Below, one piece after another: positions 45,078 to 54,362 of a DNA stretch of 64,000 bases (positions within the stretch are counted from its first letter, which is position 1; each line of letters begins with the position of its first letter). The notes below the pieces were generated by a model. It did not search any database and was not told the DNA's origin. It saw nothing but the letters and a program-made list of their open reading frames with translations. The DNA comes from Pseudomonas sp. HOU2. Its GTDB lineage: Bacteria; Pseudomonadota; Gammaproteobacteria; Pseudomonadales; Pseudomonadaceae. The translations under genes and the position numbers were made by a program. Where the stretch lies: positions 3,100,001 to 3,164,000 of the forward strand of contig NZ_CP160398.1 in the NCBI RefSeq assembly GCF_040729435.1, in the 5' to 3' direction.

Positions 45078-45485
45078 TTAGGTGACCTTCACTTGACCGC
45101 TGCCATCCAGGCGCGCGGAAAAACTGACCTGACGCTTGAAACCCTCGACTTCCAGCAGACCTTCGATGCTGAAGGCCAGCCGTAGCTGGTCGTGGTCACG
45201 CGGCAGGGAAATGACACGCACGTTGCTCAGGCGCGGCTCGTAGGCTTCGATGAAGTTTTCGATGGCCAGACGGGCCTGACTCAGGGAGTCGTGCAGACTC
45301 AGACGCATGTCATTGAGATCGGGCAACCCGTAGTCGGCCAGCGTTTGCACGCTGCCGGCCCGGGTGCTGAGCATTTTGGCCAGATGGGCAGCCACTGACG
45401 CCATGGCACAAGCCTCAAGGCTGTTACCCTTGCGTAGTTGCGCGTCGCCGTTGAGGCGCTCGAACAGGCTGCCGTATCCGTCCAT
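45078..45485 (-). CDS. tssE: TssE, gp25-like baseplate protein
   Basis: The 135-residue product matches the gp25/TssE family in length and in the central LADYGLPDLNDM and FIEAYEPRLSNVRV segments; the conserved EPR glutamate-arginine pair is present. TssE starts sheath polymerisation at the baseplate. It lies 9 bases after the tssC stop. Confidence 0.94.
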   Translation of the reverse strand: MDGYGSLFERLNGDAQLRKGNSLEACAMASVAAHLAKMLSTRAGSVQTLADYGLPDLNDMRLSLHDSLSQARLAIENFIEAYEPRLSNVRVISLPRDHDQLRLAFSIEGLLEVEGFKRQVSFSARLDGSGQVKVT

Positions 45486-45494
45486 GAGTCGCTC

Positions 45495-46970
45495 TTACTC
45501 TTTGTCCAGCTTGCCAACCAGCGACAGGGTGAAATCGGCACCCATGTACTTGAAGTGCGGACGCACGTTCAAGCTGACGCGGTACCAGCCCGGCTCGCCT
45601 TCAACGTCGCTGACGATCACTTGCGCAGCGCGCAGCGGACGACGGCCACGCACTTCGGCGCTCGGGTTTTCCTGGTCGGCCACGTACTGGCGGATCCACT
45701 TGTTCAGTTCCAGCTCGAGGTCGGTACGCTCTTTCCACGAACCGAGTTGCTCGCGCTGCAGCACTTTCAAGTAGTGAGCCAGGCGGTTGACGATCATCAT
45801 GTACGGCAGTTGGGTGCCGAGCTTGTAGTTCAGCTCTGCCGCCTTGCCTTCTGCGCTGATGCCGAAGAACTTCGGCTTCTGCACCGAGCTGGCGGAGAAG
45901 AACGCCGCGTTGTCGGAGCCTTTGCGCATGGTCAGGGAGATGAAGCCTTCTTCGGCCAGTTCGTATTCACGGCGGTCGGAGACCAGAACCTCGGTCGGGA
46001 TCTTGGTTTCGATTTCGCCCATGCTTTCGAAGTGGTGCAACGGCAGATCTTCAACCGCGCCACCGCTCTGTGGACCGATGATGTTCGGGCACCAGCGGAA
46101 TTTGGCGAAGCTGTCGGTCAGCTTGGTGCCGAACGCGAACGCGGTGTTGCCCCACAGGTAGTGCTCGTGGCTGTTGGCAACGGTTTCCTTGTACACGAAC
46201 GACTTGACCGGGTTCTCTTCCGGGTCGTACGGGTTGCGCAGCAGGAAACGCGGCACGGTCAGGCCAACGTAACGGGAGTCTTCCGAAGTACGGAAGCTCT
46301 GCCATTTGGCGAATTGCGGGCCTTCGAAGTGGTCTTTCAGATCTTTCAGGTCCGGCAGGCCGGTGAAGCTTTCCAGACCGAAGAATTTCGGGCCGGCCGC
46401 AGCGATGAACGGCGCGTGGGACATGCACGAAACGCTGGCCACGTACTGCATCAGTTTCACGTCCGGCGAGCTTGGGGACATGAAGTAGTTGGCGATGATC
46501 GCGCCCACCGGCTGACCACCGAACTGGCCGTATTCAGCGGTGTAGATGTGCTTGTACAGGCCCGACTGCATGACTTCCGGCGAGTCTTCGAAATCGTCCA
46601 GCAGGTCTTCTTTGGAGACGTTGAGGATTTCGATCTTGATGTTTTCGCGGAAGTTGGTGCGGTCGACCAGCAACTGCAGGCCACGCCACGACGATTCCAG
46701 TGCCTGGAAGTCCGGGTGGTGCAGGATCTCGTCCATCTGACGGCTGAGCTTGGCATCGATCTCGGCGATCATGCGGTCAACCATGGCTTTCTTGACCGGC
46801 TCACCGTTGTTCTGCGGCTTGAGCAGTTCTTCGATGAACGCCGACACGCCACGCTTGGCGATGTCGTAGGCTTCGTCGTCCGGAGTCAGACGGGTTTCGG
46901 CGATGATGCTGTCGAGAATGCTGTACTCGCCGCTTTCGGCGCTCTTCTCTTGTGCTGCGCTAGTGCTCAT
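45495..46970 (-). CDS. tssC: TssC, large sheath subunit
   Basis: The 491-residue product is the large contractile-sheath protein, with the typical start region SILDSIIAETRLTPDDEAY, the segment ALESSWRGLQLLVDRTNF, and the C-terminal strands that intertwine with TssB. Length matches the family. It is encoded right after tssB and before tssE. Confidence 0.96.
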   Translation of the reverse strand: MSTSAAQEKSAESGEYSILDSIIAETRLTPDDEAYDIAKRGVSAFIEELLKPQNNGEPVKKAMVDRMIAEIDAKLSRQMDEILHHPDFQALESSWRGLQLLVDRTNFRENIKIEILNVSKEDLLDDFEDSPEVMQSGLYKHIYTAEYGQFGGQPVGAIIANYFMSPSSPDVKLMQYVASVSCMSHAPFIAAAGPKFFGLESFTGLPDLKDLKDHFEGPQFAKWQSFRTSEDSRYVGLTVPRFLLRNPYDPEENPVKSFVYKETVANSHEHYLWGNTAFAFGTKLTDSFAKFRWCPNIIGPQSGGAVEDLPLHHFESMGEIETKIPTEVLVSDRREYELAEEGFISLTMRKGSDNAAFFSASSVQKPKFFGISAEGKAAELNYKLGTQLPYMMIVNRLAHYLKVLQREQLGSWKERTDLELELNKWIRQYVADQENPSAEVRGRRPLRAAQVIVSDVEGEPGWYRVSLNVRPHFKYMGADFTLSLVGKLDKE

Positions 46971-46995
46971 TGTGTTGGCTTCCTTGGCTGGAGTC

Positions 46996-47499
46996 TCAGG
47001 CGTCCGGGGCTGCGGCGTTCAGGCCCAGCTCACCGAGTACGCGACCGCGGGATTCGTCGTCGGCGAGCACGCCTTCGATCGCTTTACGGAACGCAGGTGC
47101 GTTACCCAGCGGGCCTTTGAGGGCCACCAGCGCATCGCGCAGTTCCATCAGTTTTTTCAGCTCAGGCACTTGCTCGACCAGGCTGGCCGGGTTGAAGTCC
47201 TTCATCGAATTGACGCGCAATTGCACAGCCAGCTCGTCGGCCTCGCCATCTTCCTGCAGACGGTTCGGCACGCTCAGCGTCAGACCCAGTTCTTGCTTGG
47301 CCAACACTTCGTCGAAGGTCATCTTGTCGATGCTGATCGGCTTGCGATCTTCGATTTTGCGATCGTCCTTGCGGTGGGTGTAGTCACCGATTGCCAGCAG
47401 CTTCAGCGGCAGTTCAATCTCTTCCTGAGCACCGCCGGTGGCGGGTTTGAAGGTGACGTTGATGCGTTCCTTGGGGGCTACCGAGCCTTCTTTGGCCAT
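46996..47499 (-). CDS. tssB: TssB, small sheath subunit
   Basis: The 167-residue product starts MAKEGSVAPKERINVTFKPA and contains the TssB signature (ELPLKLLAIGDYTHRKDDRKIEDRK, LRVNSMKDFNPASLVEQVPEL). It pairs with TssC to form the contractile sheath. The ATG at 47499 has AAGGAG 5-9 bases upstream; an in-frame ORF to 47565 adds residues of no family similarity. Confidence 0.95.
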   Translation of the reverse strand: MAKEGSVAPKERINVTFKPATGGAQEEIELPLKLLAIGDYTHRKDDRKIEDRKPISIDKMTFDEVLAKQELGLTLSVPNRLQEDGEADELAVQLRVNSMKDFNPASLVEQVPELKKLMELRDALVALKGPLGNAPAFRKAIEGVLADDESRGRVLGELGLNAAAPDA

Positions 47500-47531
47500 G
47501 GCTTTTCTCCTTGCGGTTGTGGCCCTGGGGC

Positions 47532-49094
47532 CTATTCGAGTACCACTTCGAGATCGAGGTGGCACAGCCTGCGATAAATCTCTTCCTTGCGTTCACGCAC
47601 TGCATGGTTCTGCGGCAACAGCTCGCAGCAACTGTGCAGCAGGTGCAGCACTTCCAATGCAAGATCGGGCTCCCAGGCGTGCAGGCCTGAGTCCTGTAAT
47701 GTCTGATCGAGGGTTTCGAGCTGGTTCTTGGCCAGTTCGTACTTCTTGGCCATGAAGCACAGCCGGGCAAGGGCGAACTGCCAGAAGAACCGCTCGCGTC
47801 CGCCGTGAGCCGATTGCAGTCCTTGCTTGAGCGTCTGCACGGCAGGCTTGAGGCCTTCCTTGCGCAGCAGCGGCAGCACTTCCTGCAGGGCCTTTTCCCA
47901 GGCGGGCTGGGTTTCGACGTCGTCGGTTTCGACCTTGCGCGGCGCGCTGGCGCTTTGCAGGTGCGGCATGACATTGCCGGCGATCCACGCCCGGGTGGAC
48001 GGATCGGCAAACGGCGCGCCGTCATGGAAACGACATTCGATGATGCCGGGCAGGCGCTGAACCAAAAGCGCGAAGTGGATTTCCACTTCGCGCATTGCCA
48101 TCTCGGCGTTGAGGTTCTGGAGACATTCCCAGACCATCCTCTGGCCATCGAACCAGAACGGCGCCTTCGCCAGGCTCGCCTCCAGTTCCACCAGCAGGTC
48201 GGCGTATTTGCCCTGATCGAAACGGTCCTGATACTGCTTGAGTTTGTCCACCGGCAGACCGCGCAGCACGGTGATCTGCTCGGCATTGCGCTCGGGCACC
48301 GCGTCGATCGGCAGCCAGAGCAAGGTGCGGTTCAGACGCAGGGCGCGCAGGTCGGTGGCCTTCTGCTTGAGCCACCAGGCACACAACGGACGCGCGCTTT
48401 CCTGCTGCGCGCGCAGAGCCTTGTAGGCGTCTTTTTCGTTGTCGATCGGTGCGCCGGGGGTCAGCAACTGGCTCGCGGCCTGCTTGACCTGCGCCACTGC
48501 TGCGCCCACCACACCGGGGGCCGGCTGATTGTCGGCGGCACGCTGGATCATGGTTTTAAGGCGACGCGAGAGCGGCAGCAACAGCGGCGCGTCGTCACCC
48601 AGATGTTCGGTACACGCGGCATCGAGGCCGGCCAGATGCTCGGACAACTGCCGGAACATCGGCAACTGTTCCTTGATCGCAATGTTTTCGGTGAGCACCT
48701 GCTCCAGACGCGGCACCAGCCAGCCGATAGCGGCGGCACGGGTGCGTGGTTTGAGCGGGTGAACGTCGGCCCAGTGGTTTTCCGACAGATGGTGCAGCAG
48801 ACCGAGGCCGGCCAGCAGCCCGGGGAAGGATTCACGCTGGTACAACGACCAGGTCAGCCAAGCGCCAACACGTAAATCCTTGGATTGGGTACGCAGCAGA
48901 TTTTCGCTGTTTTCACGGATTTTCAGCCAGTCGATCTGCCCGCTTTCGTGCATCGACGAGGCTTTCGCCAGCTCGCTTTCCAGCGCCTCGAATTCGCTCG
49001 AAAAACGAACGTCTTCGCCCGCGAAATTCTCTTTGGAAACAGAGACTTTTGCGAGTTCGAGGTAATGGGCGGAAAGTTTGCTTGAGTAGGACAT
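47532..49094 (-). CDS. tssA: TssA, baseplate/tail assembly protein
   Basis: The 520-residue product has an N-terminal ImpA domain (SWLKIRENSENLLRTQSKDLRVGAWL-type region, HHLSENHWADVHPLKPRTR) and a VasJ-type C-terminal helical part. It is the first gene of the T6SS operon and guides sheath and tube assembly. Upstream of its start is a roughly 740-base gene-free region. Confidence 0.94.
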   Translation of the reverse strand: MSYSSKLSAHYLELAKVSVSKENFAGEDVRFSSEFEALESELAKASSMHESGQIDWLKIRENSENLLRTQSKDLRVGAWLTWSLYQRESFPGLLAGLGLLHHLSENHWADVHPLKPRTRAAAIGWLVPRLEQVLTENIAIKEQLPMFRQLSEHLAGLDAACTEHLGDDAPLLLPLSRRLKTMIQRAADNQPAPGVVGAAVAQVKQAASQLLTPGAPIDNEKDAYKALRAQQESARPLCAWWLKQKATDLRALRLNRTLLWLPIDAVPERNAEQITVLRGLPVDKLKQYQDRFDQGKYADLLVELEASLAKAPFWFDGQRMVWECLQNLNAEMAMREVEIHFALLVQRLPGIIECRFHDGAPFADPSTRAWIAGNVMPHLQSASAPRKVETDDVETQPAWEKALQEVLPLLRKEGLKPAVQTLKQGLQSAHGGRERFFWQFALARLCFMAKKYELAKNQLETLDQTLQDSGLHAWEPDLALEVLHLLHSCCELLPQNHAVRERKEEIYRRLCHLDLEVVLE

Positions 49095-49837
49095 CCATGG
49101 CCTTTAATTAGGATTACAGTCATGCGCCTATTGGAGTAACCGCGGCGCGGGACAGTATCGAAGAGCGGTGAAGCGACTCATCCAATTGAGATGTGCTCTT
49201 TCAAGTGGGCGCATCGTAATCACTATGATGGCCACTAGCAAGCATCTGCTTAAACAACAAGACGAAGTGTTCATTGGGCTGTGTAGGAGATCGCCCTATA
49301 TGTGGCAGGGGAATCCCTGATGGCGAATTATATTGCCCGCATTTGCCCTGCTGCCTCAGAACCCTTGATCCAGAGCGGCCCGATCCAGCCTTCACGAATC
49401 GCTATGAACGTACGTCCCATTACACGGCGGCCAGCATGACAACTCTCGAAAAAAATAGAAGTAGGATTCTTCCGAAAAACCGCTGGATTTTACAAACAAT
49501 TCACTGGCGACAACGCCCAACAACAAAAGTGCCATCAATTTGATGGCAATTCATTTTTTTGAAACTTTATTCATCTCGTGAATGCTGTACTTCAGTGCCA
49601 ACTCAATAATTATCGAAGTGCGGTCCGATCCCACTCTCGCAACACTTCCACACCGAAAATACTCTGACAGATTCCAGGGATAATTCTTACATCGATTTAT
49701 TTCCCACGTTGCCAGCTTGCTTTGGTAAGTTCTTTTCGCCCGGCAATGTCAACCAGGCCGGCTGACGGTTGAGCCACAGTCGGAAGCCTGCATCTGATTC
49801 GGCTCCTGAACCCGGAGCCGCCAAGGAGCTTTACCTC
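49095..49837. other. Gene-free 743-base region upstream of the T6SS operon
   Basis: No convincing ORF, tRNA or repeat is visible. The region is A+T-rich between about 49440 and 49680 and holds the T6SS promoter region on the minus strand and the promoter of the small exported gene on the plus strand. A near-match to an RpoN site exists around 49523-49534 on the minus strand but its -12 element is off. Confidence 0.6.
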
Positions 49838-50191
49838 ATGGAATTGAAACCTCTGTTGTTCGCCGCACTGCTGTGGCTTCCCGTCACTCACGCTACTGCG
49901 GACACCCCGCCACTTGACGGTCATTACTATCTGACCGGTGCGATGGAAATGGGCGCCGAACTGCTGCTGCGCAAGGACGGCACGTTTGATGCGAGCGTGG
50001 CTTATGGCAGTGCAGACGGGTTTGCCAAGGGTACCTGGCAGGTAGAAAACGACACCGTGACGCTGAAGAGCGAAACCAAAGCCGCGTCCAACAGCGATTT
50101 GTCCGGCCTGTTCCAGGATCTGCAACTGGCGATCGAGCCGAACTGCCTGGCCGTGGATTTCGGCAACGGCAAGGCCTGCTTCCGGCGTTAA
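49838..50191 (+). CDS. Small exported protein, unknown
   Basis: The 117-residue product has a signal peptide (about residues 1-22, ending THATA) and a small beta-rich mature domain (LDGHYYLTGAMEMGAELLLRKDGTF, KGTWQVENDTVTLKSE, LAVDFGNGKACF). The pattern resembles a single lipocalin-like repeat unit, which is inference. AAGGAG precedes the ATG at 49838; the longer ORF start at 49769 lies before this site. A strong terminator follows at 50211. Confidence 0.78.
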   Translation: MELKPLLFAALLWLPVTHATADTPPLDGHYYLTGAMEMGAELLLRKDGTFDASVAYGSADGFAKGTWQVENDTVTLKSETKAASNSDLSGLFQDLQLAIEPNCLAVDFGNGKACFRR

Positions 50192-50210
50192 CCAGCCGAT
50201 TTTCAACCAC

Positions 50211-50252
50211 AAAAAATGGGCACCCGACCGCAATCGGTGTGCCCATTTTTTA
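50211..50252. terminator. Intrinsic terminator, bidirectional
   Basis: A near-perfect hairpin (aaaaaatgggcacccga and complement tcggtgtgcccattttttat) with T7 on the plus strand and A6 leading on the other lies 20 bases after the small exported gene and about 39 bases before the minus-strand hupB end. It can stop transcription from both sides. Confidence 0.9.
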
Positions 50253-50290
50253 TTGCAGTTCTCCCCGCTACTCAGGGAGTTCGCCGCAAT

Positions 50291-50566
50291 TTAAGGATTG
50301 ACGCTGTCTTTCAACGACTTGCCTGGCTTGAATGCCACGGTGTTGCTGGCCTTGATTTTCACCGGTTCACCGGTTTGCGGGTTCTTGCCGGTGCGGGCGC
50401 CGCGATGGCGTTGCAGGAAGGTGCCGAAGCCCACCAGCGTGACGCTGTCCTTGCGGTGCAGAGCGCCGGTGATTTCTTCGAGGACGGCGTTGAGAACGCG
50501 GTTGGCCTGTTCTTTGGTCAGATCCGCTTTTTCAGCGATTGCAGCGGCGAGTTCTGGTTTACGCAT
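50291..50566 (-). CDS. hupB: HU-type DNA-binding protein
   Basis: The 91-residue product is an HU family nucleoid protein: dimerisation helices in MRKPELAAAIAEKADLTKEQANRVLNAVLE-type residues 1-30, the strand GFGTFLQRHR, and the DNA-binding arm RTGKNPQTGEPVKI. It bends and compacts DNA. The symbol hupB is given by its family; paralogous HU genes exist in Pseudomonas, so hupA/hupB assignment is tentative. About 190 bases separate it from the minus-strand reductase gene. Confidence 0.9.
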   Translation of the reverse strand: MRKPELAAAIAEKADLTKEQANRVLNAVLEEITGALHRKDSVTLVGFGTFLQRHRGARTGKNPQTGEPVKIKASNTVAFKPGKSLKDSVNP

Positions 50567-50756
50567 TAGTGAAGCCCCTTTGACGGTTTTTTGTTGTTAT
50601 GTCCGTGCTGTTCTCGTTGGAACAGCGCCCAAGGCGCCGCAGGCTCTACTCTGCGGCAGACGGGAGTGAGAATGGCACGCGGATACCGGCGGCGCCAGTC
50701 TCCCCGCGACCTTTGTAGGGGCAAAAGCGGGGTGATTCCGACAGAACGACCGGTAT

Positions 50757-51905
50757 TTACGCCAGCAAGGCCGGAAGCTGTTTGTTCAGGGCGAGTTTTT
50801 CCATCACTGCCGCGCCGGTCAGCGCGTAACCAAGCAACTGACCATCGGCGCTGTGACACAGGGCCTTGATGTCGGCGCCCTGCCCTTCGACGGTCCAGAC
50901 GCCTTCGCTGCCCCGAGGCGGCGGCGAAACGACCAACGGGCACACCGGGGTTTTTACCGTGATCGGCATCGCGCCGTAACTCACCGCCGTCGGATTGCCC
51001 GCCAGAGTTTGTGCCAGCGCACGCGCACAGCTCATGAGGGGCATCACGTACAACAGATTCAGCCCATCGACCTCGGCGCAGTCGCCCAGGGCATAGATAT
51101 TGGCGTGGGAAGTCTTCAGGTGCCGGTCGACGACCACGCCACGGTTGACTTGCACACCGGCAGCCGCCGCCAGATCGATACGCGGACGCAGGCCGATGGC
51201 CGACACCACCACATCGCAGGCAATCACCTGACCGTCAGACAGATGCGCTTCCAGACCGTCAGCGACCTTCTGCAGGCGGGTCAGCACCGGACCGAGGTGG
51301 AAACGCGCGCCCAGGCTTTCCAGCCCGGCCTGCACAGCTGCCGCAGCGGCCGGGTGCAGCAGCATCGGCATCACCTGCTCGCACGGCGCCACCAGTTGCA
51401 CCTCGTAGCCGCCGAGGATCAGGTCGTTGGCGAATTCGCAGCCGATCAGGCCGGCACCGAGCAGCAATACACGGCGCTTGCCCGCAGCAGCTGCGCGAAA
51501 GCGCGCGTAGTCTTCGAGATCGTTGATCGGGAACACCAGATCCGCACCGTCACCTTCGACCGGCACACGCACGGTTTCCGCACCCCAGGCGAGGATCAGG
51601 TCGCGGTAGTACACCGCTTCTTCGCCGATCCACAGGCGCTTGTGGCCGGCGTCGATGCCGCTGATGCGGGTGTGGGTGCGCACTTCGGCCTTCAATTGCT
51701 CGGCCATCGCGCCCGGCTCGGCCATGCTCAGGCCATCAGCGTCTTTGTTCTTGCCGAAACCGGTGGAGAGCATCGGCTTGGAGTAAGAGCGCCCGTCATC
51801 GGCGGTAATCAGCAGCAGCGGGGTTTCGCCATCGAGTTTGCGAAACTCGCGGGCCAGGTTGTAACCCGCAAGCCCGGTGCCGATGATTACGACAGGTGCG
51901 TTCAT
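50757..51905 (-). CDS. rubB: Rubredoxin reductase, FAD-dependent
   Basis: The 382-residue product has an FAD-binding GTGLAG at 9-14 ([14 protein letters not shown]), the NAD-binding [14 protein letters not shown] in the middle, and the C-terminal domain typical of rubredoxin-NAD(+) reductases ([10 protein letters not shown]). It transfers electrons from NADH to rubredoxin. The rubredoxin gene lies 20 bases upstream. The symbol follows the rubA/rubB convention; alkT is a synonym in some species. Confidence 0.9.
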   Translation of the reverse strand: MNAPVVIIGTGLAGYNLAREFRKLDGETPLLLITADDGRSYSKPMLSTGFGKNKDADGLSMAEPGAMAEQLKAEVRTHTRISGIDAGHKRLWIGEEAVYYRDLILAWGAETVRVPVEGDGADLVFPINDLEDYARFRAAAAGKRRVLLLGAGLIGCEFANDLILGGYEVQLVAPCEQVMPMLLHPAAAAAVQAGLESLGARFHLGPVLTRLQKVADGLEAHLSDGQVIACDVVVSAIGLRPRIDLAAAAGVQVNRGVVVDRHLKTSHANIYALGDCAEVDGLNLLYVMPLMSCARALAQTLAGNPTAVSYGAMPITVKTPVCPLVVSPPPRGSEGVWTVEGQGADIKALCHSADGQLLGYALTGAAVMEKLALNKQLPALLA

Positions 51906-51925
51906 GCCTTACTCCTTGGTTTTTC

Positions 51926-52093
51926 TCAGTTGATTTCGATCATTTCGAAGTCCATCTTGCCGACGCCGCAGTCCGGGCACAGCCAGTCTTCCGGCACGTC
52001 CTGCCACAGGGTGCCCGGCGCGATGCCGTCATCCGGCCAACCCTCAGCTTCGTTGTAAATCAGGCCGCAGACGATGCATTGCCACTTTTTCAT
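51926..52093 (-). CDS. rubA: Rubredoxin
   Basis: A 55-residue ORF runs from ATG at 52093 to TGA at 51926. The two CxxC knuckles are visible as C6-x-x-C9 (WQCIVCG) and C39-x-x-C42 (LCPDCG), which bind one Fe. Conserved [16 protein letters not shown] lies between. It is an electron carrier partnered by the reductase encoded just downstream. It is the short, classic rubredoxin. Confidence 0.95.
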   Translation of the reverse strand: MKKWQCIVCGLIYNEAEGWPDDGIAPGTLWQDVPEDWLCPDCGVGKMDFEMIEIN

Positions 52094-52293
52094 TCAGTTA
52101 CTTCCTCAGGATTCAGGCTTTGGTCGGCGCGGACGGTCGGTGGTGGTTGCGCTGCCATCCGGCTCAGGGCGTTTTGTACTGAGGGTGCCGGGCAGATGCA
52201 AGCCTGTTCGGCGCAACGGCGACCCGGATCCATCAAATTCGCAGCACGCCATGTTAAGCTCGCCGCCTCATTTGCGGCCAATAATGACTCATT

Positions 52294-52854
52294 GTGCAAC
52301 ATTCAAATGCCTGCCCGGCCCCGCTCTGGCTGACTCAAAGCCGACTGACGCCCCTTCCCGATTCGTTGACCCTGAACTGGTTGTTCGACGAAGGCTCGCT
52401 GACCCGCCGCCTGACGCGGCTGTCGAATGACGGCTTCAGCGTCACGCCGCTGTTCGAAGGCTGGGACACCCTGCGCAGCGACGAATGCGCGGCGCTGGCG
52501 CTGGCCGAAGGCAGCGAAGGCTGGGTGCGCGAGGTTTATCTGCGCGGGCATGGCGAGGCCTGGGTGTTCGCCCGCAGCGTGGCGTCGCGCGCCGCCCTGC
52601 AAGGCGACGGCCTGCACATGGATGAACTGGGCAGCCGTTCGCTGGGCGAACTGCTGTTTTGCGACCACGCCTTCCAGCGCCGCGCCATCGAGGTCTGTCA
52701 CTACCCGCAGGACTGGCTGCCGCCAGCGTGCCGCGCCCCCGAGCTGTGGGGCCGGCGCTCGCGCTTCGACCGTGGCGCCTTGAGCGTGCTGGTGGCGGAG
52801 ATTTTCCTGCCGACGTTGTGGAGCGCCGCCCGCGCCCATCCGGAGAACTGCTGA
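52294..52854 (+). CDS. ubiC: Chorismate pyruvate-lyase UbiC
   Basis: The 186-residue product matches UbiC, which splits chorismate into 4-hydroxybenzoate and pyruvate, the first committed step of ubiquinone synthesis. Family features are [12 protein letters not shown], the central [18 protein letters not shown] and the C-terminal RRSRFD. The start is a GTG; no in-frame ATG exists nearby. It overlaps ubiA by one base (TGATG). Confidence 0.93.
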   Translation: MQHSNACPAPLWLTQSRLTPLPDSLTLNWLFDEGSLTRRLTRLSNDGFSVTPLFEGWDTLRSDECAALALAEGSEGWVREVYLRGHGEAWVFARSVASRAALQGDGLHMDELGSRSLGELLFCDHAFQRRAIEVCHYPQDWLPPACRAPELWGRRSRFDRGALSVLVAEIFLPTLWSAARAHPENC

Positions 52855-53744
52855 TGTACCAGAGCCTGCTCAAGTCCCTGAACCGCTTGAACCCGCGCGC
52901 CTGGGATTTCATTCAGCTGACGCGCATGGACAAGCCGATCGGCATTTACCTGCTGCTGTGGCCGACACTGTGGGCGCTGTGGATTGCCGGCAAGGGTTCG
53001 CCATCGCTGGCCAACATCGTGATTTTCGTCCTCGGCGTGGTGCTGACCCGCGCCGGCGGCTGCGTGATCAACGACTGGGCTGACCGCAAGGTCGATGGCC
53101 ACGTCAAACGCACCGCGCAACGACCGCTGGCCAGCGGCAAGATCAGCTCGAAAGAGGCGCTGGTGTTCTTCGCGCTGCTGATGGGCGTGAGTTTCCTGCT
53201 GGTGCTGTGCACCAATGCGCCGACCATCTGGTTGTCGCTCGGCGGCCTGGCACTGGCGTTCACCTATCCGTTCATGAAGCGCTACACCTATTACCCGCAA
53301 GTGGTGCTGGGCGCAGCGTTTTCATGGGGCATGCCGATGGCATTTACCGCCGAGACCGGTGAGCTGCCGGCGGCGGCATGGCTGCTGTGGATCGCCAACC
53401 TGCTGTGGACGGTGGGTTATGACACCTATTACGCGATGACTGACCGTGACGACGATCTGAAGATCGGTGTGAAATCCACGGCGATTCTGTTCGGTGATGC
53501 CGATCGGATAATCATCCTCACCCTGCAGGCGCTGTCGCTCGGTTGCCTGTTGCTGGCAGGCTCGAAGTTCGAGCTGGGCGTGTGGTTCCATCTCGGCTTG
53601 CTGGTGGCCGCTGGCTGTTACGCGTGGGAGTTCTGGTACACCCGTGATCGCGACCGGATGCGTTGCTTCAAGGCATTTCTGCACAACCACTGGGCCGGGT
53701 TGGCGATCTTTGTCGGGATCGTGCTGGATTACGCGCTGCGCTGA
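52854..53744 (+). CDS. ubiA: 4-Hydroxybenzoate polyprenyltransferase UbiA
   Basis: The 296-residue product is an integral membrane prenyltransferase with about eight membrane segments. The two Asp-rich motifs that bind Mg-prenyl diphosphate are NDWADRKVD (about residues 73-81) and [13 protein letters not shown] (about residues 190-202). It attaches the polyprenyl chain to 4-hydroxybenzoate. It overlaps ubiC and ends just before a REPIN. Confidence 0.95.
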   Translation: MYQSLLKSLNRLNPRAWDFIQLTRMDKPIGIYLLLWPTLWALWIAGKGSPSLANIVIFVLGVVLTRAGGCVINDWADRKVDGHVKRTAQRPLASGKISSKEALVFFALLMGVSFLLVLCTNAPTIWLSLGGLALAFTYPFMKRYTYYPQVVLGAAFSWGMPMAFTAETGELPAAAWLLWIANLLWTVGYDTYYAMTDRDDDLKIGVKSTAILFGDADRIIILTLQALSLGCLLLAGSKFELGVWFHLGLLVAAGCYAWEFWYTRDRDRMRCFKAFLHNHWAGLAIFVGIVLDYALR

Positions 53745-53747
53745 TTG

Positions 53748-53824
53748 AAAAGATCGCAGCCTGCGGCAGCTCCTACAGGGTGTACACATTCCAGTGTAGG
53801 AGCTGCCGAAGGCTGCGATCTTTT
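53748..53824. repeat. REPIN, family A, after ubiA
   Basis: Paired arms (aaaagatcgcagcctgcggc... and ...gctgcgatctttt) with a short loop lie immediately after the ubiA stop and before the minus-strand exported gene. The T-ended arms could end both transcripts. Confidence 0.9.
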
Positions 53825-53827
53825 GCG

Positions 53828-54211
53828 CTACTTGGCCTTGGCGACGTGCCAGGCGCCGTCCATTTTGCCTTCACCGGTCATGTCACCGGCCTTCTTGTCC
53901 ATCACGAACGTATACAGCGGTTTGCCTTCATAGGCCCATTGCATCTTGCCGTCATCGCGCTTGATCACCGTCCAGTCGCCCATGGACTTGTCAGCCGCCG
54001 TAGCCATCAGCGGTGGCCAGTTCGCCGCGCACTTGTCGTTGCACATGGACTTGCCCGCAGAGTCTTTGGCGAAGGTATACAGGGTCATGCCCTTGTGATC
54101 GGTAAACATGCCGTCCTTCTCCATCGCTGGCTCAGCAGCAAACGCCATGGTCGGTAAAGCAACGGCAGCAGCCAGCAGCAGGGCTTTGAAAGAAGCAGTC
54201 ATTTGAGTCAT
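53828..54211 (-). CDS. Exported COG4315-type protein
   Basis: The 127-residue product has a signal peptide (ending MAFA, about residue 25) and two copies of the short motif found in COG4315/lipoprotein_15 proteins: GMTLYTFAKDSAGKSMCNDKCAANWPP and GKPLYTFVMDKKAGD. Such proteins are periplasmic and associated with reductive stress or phosphate-starvation loci in some bacteria; the role is not established. AAGG precedes the ATG. It diverges from phoB with 151 bases between. Confidence 0.82.
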   Translation of the reverse strand: MTQMTASFKALLLAAAVALPTMAFAAEPAMEKDGMFTDHKGMTLYTFAKDSAGKSMCNDKCAANWPPLMATAADKSMGDWTVIKRDDGKMQWAYEGKPLYTFVMDKKAGDMTGEGKMDGAWHVAKAK

Positions 54212-54291
54212 GGAAACCTTCTTTTGTGGTTGTCAGGATTCGGACTTAGAGCTTAGTCCAGGATCCGGACAATCGCCGGGCGACTAAAATA

Positions 54292-54309
54292 CTGTCACAC
54301 GACTGCAAT
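54292..54309 (+). promoter_or_regulatory. Pho box upstream of phoB
   Basis: The sequence CTGTCAC-acga-CTGCAAT is a 7-4-7 tandem repeat matching the PhoB operator consensus (CTGTCATN4CTGTCAT). It lies 54 bases before the phoB ATG, in position for autoregulation of phoBR. Read by eye, no score computed. Confidence 0.75.
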
Positions 54310-54362
54310 AATTCCGTTATCTAATGCGGCGCAAGACAGTTAAATGACAAGAGGATTAAGGC

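Noticed and set aside
49523..49534. Possible sigma-54 promoter (TGGCAC-N5-TTGTT, minus strand) upstream of tssA
   Set aside because: The -24 element matches, but the -12 element has GT instead of the near-invariant GC, and it lies about 430 bases from tssA. I do not call it.
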